From assembly GCF_015679985.1 (NCBI RefSeq), contig NZ_CP049239.1, forward strand, positions 992,001 to 1,056,000: a DNA stretch of 64,000 nt. The letters are read 5' to 3'. The translations under genes and the position numbers were made by a program. Below are positions 1 through 8,841 of the stretch, one piece after another. Under the pieces are notes generated by a model that was not told the DNA's origin, did no database searches, and saw only the letters and a program-made list of their open reading frames with translations. Position 1 is the first letter of the stretch; each line of letters begins with the position of its first letter. Origin of the DNA: Campylobacter concisus (lineage in GTDB: Bacteria; Campylobacterota; Campylobacteria; Campylobacterales; Campylobacteraceae).

Positions 1-1814
1 GCCGCTGCGCCGTAACTTGCTTGAAAGCGGATCAAATTTGTAAGCTCTTCATTGGTGTCTACGCCACTTGTTGATTGAAATTCCTCTTCAGCTGTCTTTT
101 GCAAAGATGTATTTGTATCGTGAATCGTATTATTCGCCTCTGTATCACTCGCCATGTCAGTCGTAAGATAGCGGTAATATCCCTCGATCGTCTCATCTCT
201 ATCAAGCGCTATACCACTTGAGTAAAAGGTCTGCTTTTGATACTGAAGCTGGATCATTTTATTAGCAACTTCATTATTTCCGATAACTGGCTTTGAGTAG
301 GCACGAAGCTTTGTATGGTCTTGGGTAAAATTTTGATTTATGCCGATACTATTTGAGTCAGTACCTGAAAAAAATCTATTTATGCCAACAGCGCCTGGAA
401 AATTTGTGCCGTGATCGACTATCGATATGCTATAAAGCCCTTGAGCTTGTTTTGGAATGAGAGAAAATGTGCCTTTTTTAGTATTTTTATCATAAAAATA
501 TGACGCCTCAAAAAAGTCATCAACGTCATTTAGCATATTATTATCTTTATTGTCATCTGAGTTTGAGTTAAAGTCTTTGACGATAGAGTTGCCATATCTT
601 GTATCATTCATCGTCGTCGTACCATTTACATTTATAGTTTTTCTGGCCACGACATTGCCTTTGTTATCATAAACAATAGCTTCAAAACTTCCGTTTCTTA
701 TACTATTATCATGATTCATCAATGTCTTATCGCCTTCTAAATAACTTATCGGATCTGAGTTAGAAATTTCAACTGCGGATTCGGCATAGATATTATTTGT
801 ACTTGTTATTAAGGTTTTACTAAATGTATTTAGATTATCAATGTATTTTTGGATCGTTCCATCACTAAATTTATCATTATCTGGCTCGTAGTTTCGGCCC
901 CTAAGATCAAGTGCAGCTCCAATTTTACCACCTGTAATCTTTTCCTCCATTGGGATTCTTCTGCCATCTTCTCTTTCATAATAAATTTTTGTATATCTTC
1001 CACTTTCGGTTGAACTCATAGAAATTTCATGAAAATTTACACCATCAACGATACTTACGCCACCAATGTTTAGATTGTAGTATTTTCCTTGATCTGTTAT
1101 TCCTGTATCTACCCTAGAATTGCTCTTTAGATCGCTTTTATAAACTGCTGTATTTACCAGCTTTGACATAGCAAGCTCAAGCTCATCACGTTTATCACGA
1201 AGATCATTTGCATTTATTTTTATACCAGCGTCCGCACCTGATTCTATTCTTTGGATTTGCTTATTAATGTTTGCTATTTGCCTGCCTAGCGAATTTATCT
1301 CTTTTATATTTATTTTTATCGTTTCATCAATCTTTTCATGCATATCATAAAGCATCTTTGACGAGCGGTTAATACTTGCAGTCAATACACTTGCTTTATT
1401 TATCAAATTGACTTTCTGAGCACCTGCATTAGGGTTTGAAGCAAAGTTATTCCATGCGGAAAAATACTCCTGAATATCTTTCACCATTCCATTATCTTTT
1501 AGATCAGGAAAATATTTTGTAGCTTCTTGCAAAATTCTTTGTTTATAGGCTGTATTTTCTAAATTTGACGATGAGTATTTTAGTCTTGAGTAGGCAAACT
1601 CATCATGAAGCCTTGTTATAGTATCTACTTGCGTGCCTGTACCAACTCCGCCAGGTACTGTATTCATCGCTGGAGATGCGGATTGGACAACACGCTGCCT
1701 TGTATAGTAGTTGCTATCAGCGTTTGCGATATTATTTCCGGTTGTACTTATTTGAAGCTGGGCCGCATTTAGTCCTGAAACACCCGTGCCTAATGACATA
1801 AAAATATTAGCCAT
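1..1814 (-). CDS. flgK: Flagellar hook-associated protein 1 FlgK (partial, C-terminus outside window)
   Basis: Joins the hook to the filament through the hook-filament junction. 604 codons are visible; the stop lies beyond the left edge. The N-terminus begins MANIFMSLGTGVSGL and runs into the conserved rod/hook N-terminal motif with LQISTTGNNIANADS, followed by a long helical region, as in FlgK. The start ATG at 1814 lies 4 bases after the stop of the flgN-like gene, so the two are co-transcribed. Gene order (flgI, flgJ-like, flgM, flgN-like, flgK) is that of C. jejuni Cj1462-Cj1466. C. jejuni FlgK is about 600 residues, so little is missing or this copy is somewhat longer. Confidence 0.93.
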   Translation of the reverse strand, partial: MANIFMSLGTGVSGLNAAQLQISTTGNNIANADSNYYTRQRVVQSASPAMNTVPGGVGTGTQVDTITRLHDEFAYSRLKYSSSNLENTAYKQRILQEATKYFPDLKDNGMVKDIQEYFSAWNNFASNPNAGAQKVNLINKASVLTASINRSSKMLYDMHEKIDETIKINIKEINSLGRQIANINKQIQRIESGADAGIKINANDLRDKRDELELAMSKLVNTAVYKSDLKSNSRVDTGITDQGKYYNLNIGGVSIVDGVNFHEISMSSTESGRYTKIYYEREDGRRIPMEEKITGGKIGAALDLRGRNYEPDNDKFSDGTIQKYIDNLNTFSKTLITSTNNIYAESAVEISNSDPISYLEGDKTLMNHDNSIRNGSFEAIVYDNKGNVVARKTINVNGTTTMNDTRYGNSIVKDFNSNSDDNKDNNMLNDVDDFFEASYFYDKNTKKGTFSLIPKQAQGLYSISIVDHGTNFPGAVGINRFFSGTDSNSIGINQNFTQDHTKLRAYSKPVIGNNEVANKMIQLQYQKQTFYSSGIALDRDETIEGYYRYLTTDMASDTEANNTIHDTNTSLQKTAEEEFQSTSGVDTNEELTNLIRFQASYGAA

Positions 1815-1817
1815 TTT

Positions 1818-2249
1818 TTAAACCCTTGATTTATAAAAATTATTATCTATGCTATTTCCATCTTGGCCGTATTCACTTGTTTTAGTTCCAAAAATTTTTT
1901 CATTAAGTGAGTCAAAAAATTCTTTAACAGCAACAACATGTCTTGCATATTCTTTATTAACTTTATGTAAATTTTCAAGCTTTGAACGCATAAGTACAAG
2001 CTTTGACTTCACTTCATCGTCTAAAACACTAGCAAGTGTAGTCGTACCGCTCTCTTTTGATACCTTTAAAAGCTCTTTATCTAGTGCTCTTTTTGTATCT
2101 TCAAATGCACGAACTAAGGCATTTTTTTTCTTTACACTCTCATCAACGCTTGAGTGCTTAGCCTCTTTTATATTTGCGATATCTTGTATAGTTAAATTTA
2201 TAAGCTCATCAAGCTCGCCTATAGCCTCGTCCAAAAGCTTTTTTATCAT
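1818..2249 (-). CDS. flgN: FlgN-like flagellar export chaperone
   Basis: 143 residues, rich in Lys, Glu and Leu, almost entirely predicted helix/coiled coil, as expected of FlgN, the export chaperone for FlgK and FlgL. The family is poorly conserved in sequence, so the call rests mainly on size, helical character and position between flgM and flgK, where C. jejuni has Cj1465. It lies 4 bases before flgK and 13 bases after flgM. Start MIKKLLDEAIGEL has an AAGGAA ribosome site just upstream. Confidence 0.72.
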   Translation of the reverse strand: MIKKLLDEAIGELDELINLTIQDIANIKEAKHSSVDESVKKKNALVRAFEDTKRALDKELLKVSKESGTTTLASVLDDEVKSKLVLMRSKLENLHKVNKEYARHVVAVKEFFDSLNEKIFGTKTSEYGQDGNSIDNNFYKSRV

Positions 2250-2262
2250 TTAAATTCCTTAA

Positions 2263-2472
2263 TTACAGCAACGCATCAGCCACAGCCCTAGCCGTTTTTG
2301 AGATATCAACCTGATAAGTGCCATTTGCTATGGCATCAGCTATCTCTTTTAGCTTTGTGTTTTCGTTTGTTCTTACTTCTTTACTCTGAGTTTCGACCTT
2401 GGCATCGCTATTTTTATTTAGCGCATTTGCCTGAAAATTTGGTCTTTGGTTCAAAGGCCTTATCATATTCAT
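2263..2472 (-). CDS. flgM: Anti-sigma-28 factor FlgM
   Basis: 69 residues. FlgM binds sigma-28 (FliA) and holds back late flagellar genes. The C-terminal half (KEIADAIANGTYQVD... ARAVADALL) matches the helical sigma-binding region of FlgM; the N-terminal half is polar and probably disordered. Start preceded by AAGAGGT. A sigma-28-type promoter (2502-2528) lies directly upstream inside the end of the flgJ-like gene, so flgM can be read both from the flgI operon and as a late gene, giving feedback. Followed after 13 bases by the flgN-like gene. Confidence 0.9.
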   Translation of the reverse strand: MNMIRPLNQRPNFQANALNKNSDAKVETQSKEVRTNENTKLKEIADAIANGTYQVDISKTARAVADALL

Positions 2473-2501
2473 ACCTCTTAAAATAAAATGTTTATATCAC
2501 T

Positions 2502-2528
2502 ACATCGGCAGAATATAAATTTACTTAA
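2502..2528 (-). promoter_or_regulatory. Sigma-28 (FliA) type promoter for flgM
   Basis: On the minus strand TTAA (2528-2525), 15 bases, then GCCGATGT (2509-2502). This fits the sigma-28 pattern TAAA-N15-GCCGATAW with a full GCCGAT core. It is placed about 30 bases before the flgM start and overlaps the stop of the flgJ-like gene. Confidence 0.65.
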
Positions 2529-2824
2529 GAGTCTCTCTTTAAAAAATCGTACAAAAGTTCTGAAAAACCAAGATTTCCGCTCAACGCTTTACTCATCGCA
2601 TCGTTATACATCGACCTATAAATATCGCTACCAGCAGCCTTTGGATATAGCGAGTTATGCTCATCTTCTTTTAAAGCAATATCAAGCACAGCCTTTACCA
2701 TATATGCCTCAAATGCATCAGTTTGCTCTTTTAAAAGTGCATCTTGTTTTGCATTTGCATTTTTTATCTTATTTGCCGAAATTTCATTGTATGAATTTAG
2801 TGCTAATGTGTTGTCAATTTGCAT
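2525..2824 (-). CDS. flgJ: FlgJ-like rod-binding protein (no muramidase domain)
   Basis: 99 residues matching only the N-terminal rod-binding/capping domain of FlgJ (family pattern around [20 protein letters not shown] and [15 protein letters not shown]). The C-terminal glucosaminidase domain of enterobacterial FlgJ is absent, which is normal in Campylobacterota (compare Cj1463). Its start ATG overlaps the flgI stop by one base, so the two are translationally coupled. Acts in the periplasm during rod assembly. Confidence 0.85.
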   Translation of the reverse strand: MQIDNTLALNSYNEISANKIKNANAKQDALLKEQTDAFEAYMVKAVLDIALKEDEHNSLYPKAAGSDIYRSMYNDAMSKALSGNLGFSELLYDFLKRDS

Positions 2825-3876
2825 TATATTATCTCCAAATCAACTTGTATCGCACCAACTCGCTTTAAATTTTCAAGTATTGATATGATATCACTTGGTG
2901 TTGCCCCAAGCTTATTTAAAGCTCTTGTTACATTTGCAACGGTTGTTTTTTCGCCTGAAATTTTAAGTAAATTTTGACTAGGTGCGACCGACGTATCGCT
3001 TCCTATATTTACATCGTTTTGCGCTGCCTCATCGTAGCTATTTGGCTCTATTTTTATTGTGATTGCACCATGCGTTAAAACAACTGGGCTAACCACAGCA
3101 TTTATGCCACTTACTATCGTGCCAGTTCTTTCATCAACCACTATCTTTTCATCTGGCTTATACTCCACATCAAGATCAAGCACAGAGCTTGCAAGCTCGA
3201 TAATGCTAACATCATCTGGTTTTTTAACGATAACTGTTCTTGGATCGATCGCCTTTGCAGCATCATCAGAGATATTTGCATTTATAGCGTTTTGGATATC
3301 AAGAGCAGTTTTAAAATTTGTATCTTTTAGGCTTAGTCTTATGCTATCTTGATTATAAATGTCATAAGTCACTTCTCGTTCAACCAAAGCTCCATTTAGG
3401 ATAGAGCCAACGGTTGGGTGGTTGCCACCTGATCTACCCATGCTTTTTCCGCCGATGCTTAAAGCACCCTGAGCCAAAGCGTAAATATCACCATCAACGC
3501 CTTTTAGTGGCGTCATGAGAAGAGTACCACCTTGCAAACTTTTTGCATCGCCAATAGATGAGATCACGACGTCAAGCTTGTCGCCATGCCTAGCAAATGC
3601 AGGAAGCTTAGCTGTTACCATAACAGCAGCTGCATTTTTTGACTTGATATCATCTGGGTTTATCTTTACGTTTACACCTTGAAGCATGTTTGATAGAGAC
3701 TGTATCGTAAATTTTGACGTTGAGCCATCACCTGTGCCGTTTAGTCCGACAACTAGGCCGTAGCCTATTAGCTGGTTATCTCTTACGCCAACTATGCTTG
3801 CAAGCTCTTTTATCTGCGTAGCAAAAGCTGAAGTAGCTATCACAGAAGCTGCTACAAAAGATAAAAATTTTTTCAT
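2824..3876 (-). CDS. flgI: Flagellar P-ring protein FlgI
   Basis: 350 residues. Forms the periplasmic P ring, the peptidoglycan-level bushing of the flagellar rod. Residues 1-19 are a signal peptide (hydrophobic core [13 protein letters not shown], cut before TQ). The following [23 protein letters not shown] and the C-terminal ...[21 protein letters not shown]...[10 protein letters not shown] are hallmark FlgI blocks; length is typical. It heads the operon flgI-flgJ-flgM-flgN-flgK and is preceded by a strong sigma-54 motif (3912-3930), as expected for a middle-class flagellar gene in Campylobacter. Confidence 0.96.
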   Translation of the reverse strand: MKKFLSFVAASVIATSAFATQIKELASIVGVRDNQLIGYGLVVGLNGTGDGSTSKFTIQSLSNMLQGVNVKINPDDIKSKNAAAVMVTAKLPAFARHGDKLDVVISSIGDAKSLQGGTLLMTPLKGVDGDIYALAQGALSIGGKSMGRSGGNHPTVGSILNGALVEREVTYDIYNQDSIRLSLKDTNFKTALDIQNAINANISDDAAKAIDPRTVIVKKPDDVSIIELASSVLDLDVEYKPDEKIVVDERTGTIVSGINAVVSPVVLTHGAITIKIEPNSYDEAAQNDVNIGSDTSVAPSQNLLKISGEKTTVANVTRALNKLGATPSDIISILENLKRVGAIQVDLEII

Positions 3877-3911
3877 ATTTTTTCCTAAAAATTAGCTATT
3901 TTTAGGTTTTT

Positions 3912-3930
3912 AAAGCAAAAGATGTTCCAA
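3912..3930 (-). promoter_or_regulatory. Sigma-54 (RpoN) promoter of the flgI operon
   Basis: Minus strand reads TTGGAACATCTTTTGCTTT: GG, exactly 10 bases, then GC, with the Campylobacter-type -24 block TTGGAAC and -12 block TTGCTT. It lies about 36 bases before the flgI start. Predicts control by RpoN with the FlgSR two-component system known from C. jejuni. Confidence 0.85.
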
Positions 3931-3941
3931 ATTTTTATAAA

Positions 3942-4508
3942 TTATTGGAAGTAAGAGAGCGAAGTAGCTCCAAATTTTTTAAATTTTACAAGTTTATATG
4001 TAGAAATTTCATCGCAAAATTTAAAGTCGCTGTTGTGTTCAAAAACTATCATATAAATTTTCTCTTTTTTTAGCTGTGAGATTAAATTTACAAGCTTTTC
4101 GTAGATGCCATCAAAGCCAGCTCTTATGTCAAATGGGGGATCAAGATAGAGCAAGACCTTGCCACTTTGAGAATTTACAATATCGGGTAAAACAGAAAAG
4201 GTATCGCCATTTATTGCTTTTAAATTTGAGCACTCTAGGCTAGCAAGATTGTTTTGTGTGATCTTAAAAGCGGCTCTATCTTTTTCAATAGCGATAGCCT
4301 CACGTGCTCCGTTGCTAACGGCCTCGCTTGCCATCACGCCACTTCCACCAAAGCCCTCTATAAATGTAAGCGAGTAAATTTCATCTCTAATGACGTTAAA
4401 GAAGGACTCTTTCACGATGCTTTTTGTACTTCTAGTCGTGCTTAGGCTTGGCAGCTCAAGCCTTTTACCTTTAAATTTACCACTTGAGATTTTAGTGTAA
4501 AGCTTCAC
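3942..4508 (-). CDS. rsmD: 16S rRNA (guanine966-N2)-methyltransferase RsmD
   Basis: 188 residues. Methylates G966 of 16S rRNA using S-adenosylmethionine. The AdoMet site is at about residues 50-70 (EGFGGSGVMASEAVSNGA; the usual DLFAG motif is changed to EGFGG) and the catalytic DPPF is at 123-126. N-terminal SGKFKGKRLELP and TRSTKSIVKESFFNV fit RsmD. The start overlaps the end of the upstream small gene by 4 bases (ATGA), so they form an operon. It ends 33 bases before the flgI sigma-54 motif. Confidence 0.9.
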   Translation of the reverse strand: MKLYTKISSGKFKGKRLELPSLSTTRSTKSIVKESFFNVIRDEIYSLTFIEGFGGSGVMASEAVSNGAREAIAIEKDRAAFKITQNNLASLECSNLKAINGDTFSVLPDIVNSQSGKVLLYLDPPFDIRAGFDGIYEKLVNLISQLKKEKIYMIVFEHNSDFKFCDEISTYKLVKFKKFGATSLSYFQ

Positions 4509-4849
4509 TGATTTACCCTTAGAATTTCAAGAAGATCGGCTTTAAATTTATCTATCAAAAGTGAAATTTTCTCCTCTAAGCCCTTTTCATTTTTAGCTTC
4601 ATTTAGCTCATTTGCTTTTGAAATTTGCATAGCTGAGTAAAATTCTTCAAGCGTATCAAGAAGTGTTGTCTTGGTAAAAGGATGAGAAAGATGAGCATTT
4701 TTACCTATTATAAATAGCGGTTTTTTTGTCGCAATCTCGCGGTCACTCACTACAAAATCACAATCCTTATGATGAGCAGCCAAATTTCCACAAAAAAGCA
4801 GCAGTGTCTTTTGAAGTAAAATACACTCGCACTCAAATGAAATTTTCAT
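4505..4849 (-). CDS. Conserved small hypothetical protein (Cj1460-like position)
   Basis: 114 residues, function unknown. No signal peptide or membrane segment; the N-terminal half has scattered Cys and His (CECILLQ, FCGNLAAHHKDC), the C-terminal half is Lys/Glu-rich helix. It overlaps rsmD by 4 bases. C. jejuni has a small unknown gene (Cj1460) in the same place beside the rsmD homologue and flgI, so it is a real conserved gene. Preceded by AAGAGAT. Confidence 0.75.
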   Translation of the reverse strand: MKISFECECILLQKTLLLFCGNLAAHHKDCDFVVSDREIATKKPLFIIGKNAHLSHPFTKTTLLDTLEEFYSAMQISKANELNEAKNEKGLEEKISLLIDKFKADLLEILRVNQ

Positions 4850-4910
4850 ATCTCTTCCTATAAATTTTTGCTCGATTTTAGCCTAAATAATCAAAAATTT
4901 ATATAAACAC

Positions 4911-4937
4911 TAAAGGATTTTAAAATTTTACCGATGT
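4911..4937 (+). promoter_or_regulatory. Sigma-28 type promoter for flaG-fliD-fliS
   Basis: TAAA (4911-4914), 16 bases, then CCGATGT (4931-4937), i.e. TAAA-N15-aCCGATgt. It is 32 bases before the flaG start, and the core matches the flgM promoter (CCGATGT). The G before CCGAT is replaced by A. Confidence 0.6.
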
Positions 4938-4969
4938 AGAAGCTAACGTAAGTTTTAAGGAGTAAAACT

Positions 4970-5365
4970 ATGGAAATCTTTAAGGTAGCAGCAAATCAGG
5001 TGCTAGATACGAGCATGAGCACATCTGCTCAGCGTCAAATAGACAGCAGACCTATCGAGCATTCTGATGTTAAATTAAGTGCTAATAAAAACAATGAAAC
5101 AAAAGACATTAACGAGCTAGACGGACTTAGCAACGAAGAGCTTGCCAAAAGAACAAGAGAGGTCACTGACAGACTAAACTATCAAATGCAGCAGCTTGAT
5201 ACTAATGTAAGATTTGCTTACAATGAGAAGCTAAATTTAATGGTCGTGCAAGTAAAAGATGCTAAAACTGGAGAAGAGATAACACAACTTCCAAGCAAAG
5301 AAGCTATAAGAATAAGCGAGTATTTCAAAGAAAGTATCGGAATACTTTTTGACAAGGAGAGTTAA
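4970..5365 (+). CDS. flaG: Flagellar protein FlaG
   Basis: 131 residues. FlaG affects filament length in Campylobacter. The N-terminal third is polar and variable; residues about 75-125 carry the family block with VRFAYNEKLNLMVVQV, DAKTGEEI and QLPSKE. Start has a clear AAGGAG site 7 bases upstream. It is followed 2 bases later by fliD, the same order as in C. jejuni. Preceded by a sigma-28 motif. Confidence 0.92.
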   Translation: MEIFKVAANQVLDTSMSTSAQRQIDSRPIEHSDVKLSANKNNETKDINELDGLSNEELAKRTREVTDRLNYQMQQLDTNVRFAYNEKLNLMVVQVKDAKTGEEITQLPSKEAIRISEYFKESIGILFDKES

Positions 5366-5367
5366 AA

Positions 5368-7128
5368 ATGGCAGTAGGTAACGTAACAAATTTAGGCATC
5401 GGCACAAAAAATAGCGGACTAAATGATGATCTTATCAAGAAATTAAAAGAAGCAGATGAAGCAGGACAGATCAAGCCTTTAACAAAAAGGCTAGAAAGAA
5501 ATGACCTAAAGCAAAAAGACCTTGCAGCGCTAAAAACTCTAGTTAGCAACGTAAACGTAAGTGGCAAAACACTTGGCGGAGAGGCACTTTATCTAAAAAG
5601 AACTACAAACAATGCTGGCAAAAGCGTAACAGCCTCAGCAGCAAATGGCGTTAGCGTTCAAAATTTTAGTATAGATGTGCAAAAACTTGCTCAAAAAGAT
5701 ACATTTCAAAGCTCAAATTTCAAAAACGCTTCAAACTTAGTAGGTGCGACAAGCAACGGCTCTTTTGATGTTGAGATCGATGGACAAAAATTTTCTATTA
5801 GCGTAACTAGATCAACCACGTATCAGGATATTGTAGACAAGATAAATGATATTAGTCGTGGTAAATTGCAAGCTAGAATTTTAAATGTTGGCGGAGATAA
5901 GCCAAATCAAATCATGCTTCAATCAGGCAACACTGGCGCAACACAGACTATTAAATTCTCAAATGATACAGCTGGTGTTTTAGATAAGCTTGGCTGGGAT
6001 AGTACGCAGTTTCAGGACAAAGATGCAAATGGCACTCTACTAACAAATCCTGATGGCACACCAAAGATGACATCAAATTTTGAAAAAAATAGAATTCTAA
6101 AAGCACAAGATGCAGAATTTACATATAATGGAGTAAATGTAAAAAGAAGCAAAAATACCTTCAACGACTTAAGGCCGGGAATTTCTATTACATTAAATGA
6201 AACTGGTAAAACAAACGTAAGCGTCTCTCAGGATACAAAAGAGGTAATAAAAGCGGTTGAAGAATTTATCAAAGACTACAACCTAATGACCATGAACCTT
6301 GGCATAGCTACAAAATATGACGAGGAAAAAGGAGCTGGCACTTTCCAAGGTGTTAGCGAAATTTCAAGCTTAAGATCAAACATTGGTCGTCTTGTAAATG
6401 GACAAGATAGCGAAGGCAAAGCATTAAGCAAATATGGCATAGTGCCTGATAAAGACGGACAGCTTCAGCTTGATCTAAATAAGCTAAATGCAGCTCTTAG
6501 CAAAGATCCTGAAGAGATTCAGAAATTTTTCATGGGATCAAGCAAGATCGAGCCAATAAGTTATATGGGGGCATCGACTGTTAGCGCTGGAGCACTAGAC
6601 ATAAAAGCCGGCGATCTTACGATAAACGGCAAGTCAGTTACATTCTCAACTACTGCCACAGCCACAGCCGAAGAGAACGCACTAAAACTTCAACAAGCTA
6701 TAAATGACGCTGGCATAACTGGAGTTACAGCTAGTCTTGATAAAAGTGGCAAAAGAATCGTCTTAAAAAGAAGCGATGGCGAAAATATCGAGGTAAAAGG
6801 TAAAAATTCAGCCTTAACAGCTCTAGGTATGAATGAAGCTACCATAAATCCAGTAACCAAAAAGACAGATGGGCTATTTACAAAGCTAGCTAAAATGCTT
6901 GATGGTGTCGTTGGCAAAAGTGGTACGATGGTTGCTATGCAAAATCAATTAAAAGATGAAAATGAGTCGATCACAAAAAACAAAGAGAGCACACAAAAGC
7001 TTTTAGATGAGAAATACACAACAATGCAAGAGCGTTTTATCAAGTATAACGCTATCATAGCAAGTTTAGAAAATCAGTTCTCAACACTAAAATCAATGAT
7101 CGATGCAGAGATAAATAGCAGAAAATAA
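5368..7128 (+). CDS. fliD: Flagellar filament cap protein FliD (HAP2)
   Basis: 586 residues. Forms the cap at the filament tip that folds incoming flagellin. N-terminal GIGTKNSGLNDDLIKKLKEAD and the C-terminal coiled coil (about 520-580, ending FSTLKSMIDAEINSRK) are typical of FliD. The middle has hook-IN type repeats. No signal peptide, as it leaves by the flagellar type III path. AAGGAGA site 8 bases before the ATG. Second gene of flaG-fliD-fliS. Confidence 0.95.
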   Translation: MAVGNVTNLGIGTKNSGLNDDLIKKLKEADEAGQIKPLTKRLERNDLKQKDLAALKTLVSNVNVSGKTLGGEALYLKRTTNNAGKSVTASAANGVSVQNFSIDVQKLAQKDTFQSSNFKNASNLVGATSNGSFDVEIDGQKFSISVTRSTTYQDIVDKINDISRGKLQARILNVGGDKPNQIMLQSGNTGATQTIKFSNDTAGVLDKLGWDSTQFQDKDANGTLLTNPDGTPKMTSNFEKNRILKAQDAEFTYNGVNVKRSKNTFNDLRPGISITLNETGKTNVSVSQDTKEVIKAVEEFIKDYNLMTMNLGIATKYDEEKGAGTFQGVSEISSLRSNIGRLVNGQDSEGKALSKYGIVPDKDGQLQLDLNKLNAALSKDPEEIQKFFMGSSKIEPISYMGASTVSAGALDIKAGDLTINGKSVTFSTTATATAEENALKLQQAINDAGITGVTASLDKSGKRIVLKRSDGENIEVKGKNSALTALGMNEATINPVTKKTDGLFTKLAKMLDGVVGKSGTMVAMQNQLKDENESITKNKESTQKLLDEKYTTMQERFIKYNAIIASLENQFSTLKSMIDAEINSRK

Positions 7129-7137
7129 GAGAGAAAG

Positions 7138-7509
7138 ATGAATCAAAGTGCATATAGTGCATACGCACAGTCTAGTTTTGGGGGCATTGAGTCCCCAACT
7201 AAATTAATAGAAATGCTTTATGACGGGATTTTAAAATTTATATTTCGTACAAAAAAGGCGATAGAAACTGGAGATATAGAGAAAAAAGTTTATTATATAA
7301 ATAGAACAAACGCTATTTTTGTTGAGCTTTTAAATTCGCTTGATTATTCTCAAGGCGACGTAGCTCACTATCTTAGCGGCCTTTATACAAGACAAATGCA
7401 GCTTCTTGCTATGGCAAATATACAAAACGATGTCGCTGCTTTAAACGAAGTAACCAATGTCGTAAAGCAACTATCTGAAGCATGGAGAGAGGTAACTTCA
7501 GGTGAATAG
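7138..7509 (+). CDS. fliS: Flagellin export chaperone FliS
   Basis: 123 residues. Binds the flagellin C-terminus and prevents early polymerisation. Typical FliS start (AYSAYAQSSFGGIESPTKLIEMLYDGILKFI), all-helical, normal length. Follows fliD by 9 bases with a GAGAGAAAG site. The next gene overlaps its end by 8 bases. Confidence 0.94.
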   Translation: MNQSAYSAYAQSSFGGIESPTKLIEMLYDGILKFIFRTKKAIETGDIEKKVYYINRTNAIFVELLNSLDYSQGDVAHYLSGLYTRQMQLLAMANIQNDVAALNEVTNVVKQLSEAWREVTSGE

Positions 7510-7729
7510 CTGGATCAATGAATTTAAATTGGCATTGATAAACGAAGATACAGGCAAGATAGCTGCTTTGTCAGAAAATTTTAGTGAAGATATGTTTACA
7601 AGCCTAGCTTTGGCACAAGAAGCACAAGCACTAATTGGCGGCGCAATAGAGCTTTTAAAAAACAAGTCTTCGCACATCCAAAATGAGCTTATAAAGCTAC
7701 AAAAAGCTCAAAAATACGTAACAAACTAA
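7502..7729 (+). CDS. Small FliT-like protein downstream of fliS
   Basis: 75 residues, starting with GTG inside the fliS stop region (8-base overlap), which implies coupled translation. All helical, no signal peptide. In many bacteria the gene after fliS is fliT, the FliD chaperone; C. jejuni has the small gene Cj0550 here. The sequence is too short and divergent to prove FliT identity, so the function is inferred from position. Confidence 0.6.
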   Translation: MNSWINEFKLALINEDTGKIAALSENFSEDMFTSLALAQEAQALIGGAIELLKNKSSHIQNELIKLQKAQKYVTN

Positions 7730-7749
7730 TCAATTTTTATAAATTTAAA

Positions 7750-8068
7750 GGCACGGCGTTAAGCCGAGTTCTGTCTTGAGCGATCATTTATCTACACTTG
7801 CTTTTACAAACAAGCTCTAGCGAAGGGTTTTAATATAAGACCAAAACCATCCCTTCTTGCTGCAGGTTGGGTTTATATGGCCACGCAAGTTACCAAGCGT
7901 GCCGGTGGGCTCTTACTCCGCCGTTTCACCTTTACCGCCGAAGCGGAAGTCTACTTTCTGTTACACTATCCCTTAGGTTTCCCTAGCCATCCGTTAGATG
8001 GAACCTTGTCTTATCGCAGCTCGGACTTTCCTCTTTTGTAAAAACAAAAGCGATCGCTTACCGTGCCA
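7750..8068 (-). ncRNA. rnpB: RNase P RNA (rnpB), bacterial type A
   Basis: Minus strand has the universal P4 blocks: GAGGAAAGTCCGAGC near the 5' end and ACAGAACTCGGCTT near the 3' end, plus the CRI-type stretch around GGGATAGTGTAACAGAAAG. The ends pair as P1: GGCACGG (8067-8061) with CCGTGCC (7756-7750). A -10 box TATAAT lies just upstream (8081-8076). The RNA is the catalytic part of RNase P, which trims tRNA 5' ends. Confidence 0.95.
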
Positions 8069-8075
8069 GAGCGAA

Positions 8076-8081
8076 ATTATA
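8076..8081 (-). promoter_or_regulatory. -10 box of rnpB
   Basis: Minus strand TATAAT ends 8 bases before the predicted 5' end of the RNase P RNA. The -35 region is weak, as is common in Campylobacter housekeeping promoters. Confidence 0.6.
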
Positions 8082-8223
8082 GCGGCTTTGGCTTAAATTT
8101 CTAGTTTTTAAAACTTTAAACTTTATGTTATTTTTTATTTAAAAGGTAGATTTGCAAGCAAATAGAGTGCTTTGAGTAAATATTTAGCGTATGTTTTTAT
8201 CAAAGAACGTATAAAATTTTATC

Positions 8224-8841
8224 TCAAAGCGCGATAAATTCAGCGTTATTTATAGGTCGTAAATCATACAAGTTCCCAAATTTCTCCATTATCTCGTGCG
8301 TGGCCTCTGCAAAAGGCTCGCAGCCAAAGTGCGGTACGACGTAAACATCAACCAAATTTAACCCCGTAAAATCGCTCATATTTTGGCTATTTTCATCCAT
8401 TAGCGTAGCATATCTAGTATCTGGTGCGGCCACGATCGCTCCCGCCGACTCACCGATATAAATTTTACCTGCTTTGACCGCATTTTTTATAGCTTGGGCA
8501 GCGCGCGATTTTCTCAGCTCATTAAGCAGATAAAACGTATTTCCACCGCTTATATAAATAATGTCACACTCATTAATAGTGGCTAAAATTTTATCGTAGC
8601 AAAATGGCTTGTCTTGACTAGACACCGGCACGGCAGAACTCTGGAAGCAAGAGACATCAAGGCGTCTTAGCTTTGCGCCAAAATTTTCTAAAATTTCTAC
8701 CGCTTCATCTACATAAAAATTTACCTCTTCAAATTTTGCTGCCGTATCGATAAAAACAATATCTTTGCCTTGAAATTTTACCACTTCATTAATCTTGCTC
8801 GCAACCTCAGCAAAATATGAGCAAAGAAAAATATTCGCCAT
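8224..8841 (-). CDS. Peptidase E-like (S51 family) protein
   Basis: 205 residues. S51 peptidases cleave N-terminal Asp dipeptides; the fold is that of class I glutamine amidotransferases. The nucleophile elbow GESAGA is visible (about 131-136), preceded by IIYISGGNTFYLLNELR and followed by a VVPHFG histidine motif, as in this family. The start is placed at MANIFLCSYF (8841), which has AAAGGGATT 5 bases upstream; a longer frame from 8877 lacks a ribosome site. Stands alone, convergent to nothing close. Confidence 0.75.
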   Translation of the reverse strand: MANIFLCSYFAEVASKINEVVKFQGKDIVFIDTAAKFEEVNFYVDEAVEILENFGAKLRRLDVSCFQSSAVPVSSQDKPFCYDKILATINECDIIYISGGNTFYLLNELRKSRAAQAIKNAVKAGKIYIGESAGAIVAAPDTRYATLMDENSQNMSDFTGLNLVDVYVVPHFGCEPFAEATHEIMEKFGNLYDLRPINNAEFIAL

